Source: Hyphomicrobiales bacterium
Lineage (GTDB): Bacteria > Pseudomonadota > Alphaproteobacteria > Rhizobiales > OSC116
Length of the DNA stretch: 6,156 nt
NCBI GenBank assembly: GCA_013214985.1
Contig: JABSRY010000160.1
Span: 1 to 6,156 of the forward strand
Reading direction: 5' to 3'
Shown piece by piece: positions 5,342 to 6,156 of this stretch. The position numbers and the translations under genes are program-made. Position 1 is the stretch's first letter. Each line of letters opens with the position of its first letter. A model generated the notes under the pieces. It was not told the origin of the DNA. It searched no databases and was given only the letters and a program-made list of their open reading frames with translations.

Positions 5342-6094
5342 ATGTTTCTGAATAATAAGCCATTATATAAAATCTTTGCTGGCTCATGTTTTTTGCTAAT
5401 TGCAAGCTGCGCGAGCGTATCTGCGCCTACAAATGCAAATAAACAGTTTAACCCTTCCAGTAATAATGCCATCGATCAACAAGCTAATGCATTTAGAAAT
5501 GTTCAATTTTGGGGCAAAGCCTATGAGGCCGATAAAAAGAGCTCGATCAATATTATTGGTTATGCAAAAGCTTTGTCGGGCATTGGTTCGCAAGACCGCG
5601 CTATAAAAATATTAGAAATCGGAAGTTTAGAGCATCCTAAAGATTCGGCAATTTTACGTACATATGGCAACGTTTTGGCAAAAAAAGGTCTAGTTGGGCC
5701 CGCCTTACGCAAATTACAAACCGCATTAAAATATTCGCCCAATAATTGGCGCCTTTATAACGAAATTGGTGGCCTGCATAGCAAACTATCCGAGCACCTG
5801 CTCGCAAGAGACAGCTTTAAGCGTGCATTAAAAATATCACCCAATAATGCCAGCATACATACCAATATGGGACTATCTTATCTGTTAAGTAAAAACTTAA
5901 ACTTGGCTGAACACCATTTAAGCATTGCGGTTAGTCAACCCAATGCAACGTCAAGAATGCGCGGTAATTATGCGCTAGCACTTGGGCTACAAGGCAAATA
6001 TAAACAAGCCCGTAAAGTCTTTTTACAAGACATGACATTGGCTCAAACCGAAGCCAACATCTTTAATCTTAAAAAAATTAACGGCGTAAAATAA
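5342..6094 (+). CDS. TPR-repeat lipoprotein, TadD-like
   Basis: Predicted lipoprotein of 250 residues. A signal peptide (K6 and K10, then a hydrophobic core 11-21) ends in the lipobox I20-A-S-C23, so the mature protein would start with lipidated C23. After a low-complexity linker rich in Asn, Ser and Gln (about 25-50), tetratricopeptide repeats fill the rest, roughly 68-100, 101-134, 135-168, 169-202 and 204-237, with typical YGNVLAKKG and SFKRALKISPNN units. The layout and an ending of the type GNYALALGLQGKYKQA resemble TadD, the TPR lipoprotein of the Flp/Tad pilus system. No other tad or cpa gene is present in this window, so the pilus assignment rests on similarity alone; a general TPR lipoprotein of the periplasm is the alternative. 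The Shine-Dalgarno is weak (AAGAG at 5326-5330, 11 bases away). No other start is better, because the signal peptide begins here. Confidence 0.78.
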   Translation: MFLNNKPLYKIFAGSCFLLIASCASVSAPTNANKQFNPSSNNAIDQQANAFRNVQFWGKAYEADKKSSINIIGYAKALSGIGSQDRAIKILEIGSLEHPKDSAILRTYGNVLAKKGLVGPALRKLQTALKYSPNNWRLYNEIGGLHSKLSEHLLARDSFKRALKISPNNASIHTNMGLSYLLSKNLNLAEHHLSIAVSQPNATSRMRGNYALALGLQGKYKQARKVFLQDMTLAQTEANIFNLKKINGVK

Positions 6095-6156
6095 TTAGAC
6101 TTTAGTTAAATATGTCACTTATATTCGACACATTTAGTAACTATGTTGTCTAATAA

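Noticed and set aside
6094..6154. ATTAGAC (6094-6100) facing GTCTAAT (6148-6154) as a terminator for the TadD-like gene
   Set aside because: The arms are only seven bases and 47 bases apart, with no T tract inside the window; the true 3' end may lie beyond the edge.

Overview
The window reads as ordinary chromosomal DNA from an AT-rich alphaproteobacterium. The decisive marker is an intact GcrA, a cell-cycle regulator essentially confined to Alphaproteobacteria. The order pstB-phoU-phoB in one tight operon is also common there. By eye the sequence holds only five GANTC sites where base composition would predict about twenty. That fits a lineage with CcrM-type GANTC methylation. I cannot assign a genus; an AT-rich marine or host-associated member of the Hyphomicrobiales or a neighbouring order would fit.

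Layout, left to right. (1) Positions 1-2023, plus strand: the 3' part of pstB (cut by the window edge), phoU and phoB, separated by 17 and 28 bases. This is the distal half of a phosphate-uptake and phosphate-signalling operon: PstB powers the transporter, PhoU couples it to the sensor kinase, and PhoB is the transcriptional output. (2) A strong 12-bp hairpin (2037-2064) lies between phoB and the convergent gcrA and probably terminates both. (3) gcrA, minus strand, 2087-2611. (4) A 341-base divergent intergenic region (2612-2952). Its gcrA-proximal half is dense in cell-cycle-type signals: two GANTC sites 8 bases apart, nested dyads built on GTTAAC, a CtrA-like element and a DnaA-box-like element. 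(5) A YadH-type ABC-2 permease without an adjacent ATPase gene (2953-3771, plus). (6) A short convergent gap with a perfect TTAA-N7-TTAA CtrA-type sequence and a 10-bp terminator hairpin. (7) An M17 leucyl aminopeptidase-type gene (minus; best start 5224). (8) A 117-base divergent promoter region. (9) A TadD-like TPR lipoprotein (5342-6094, plus).

Apart from the pho operon, the genes are single transcription units with no evident shared pathway. I see no mobile element, CRISPR array, RNA gene or undescribed multi-gene system. The most interesting material is regulatory: the architecture upstream of gcrA and the orphan CtrA-type box between two convergent genes.
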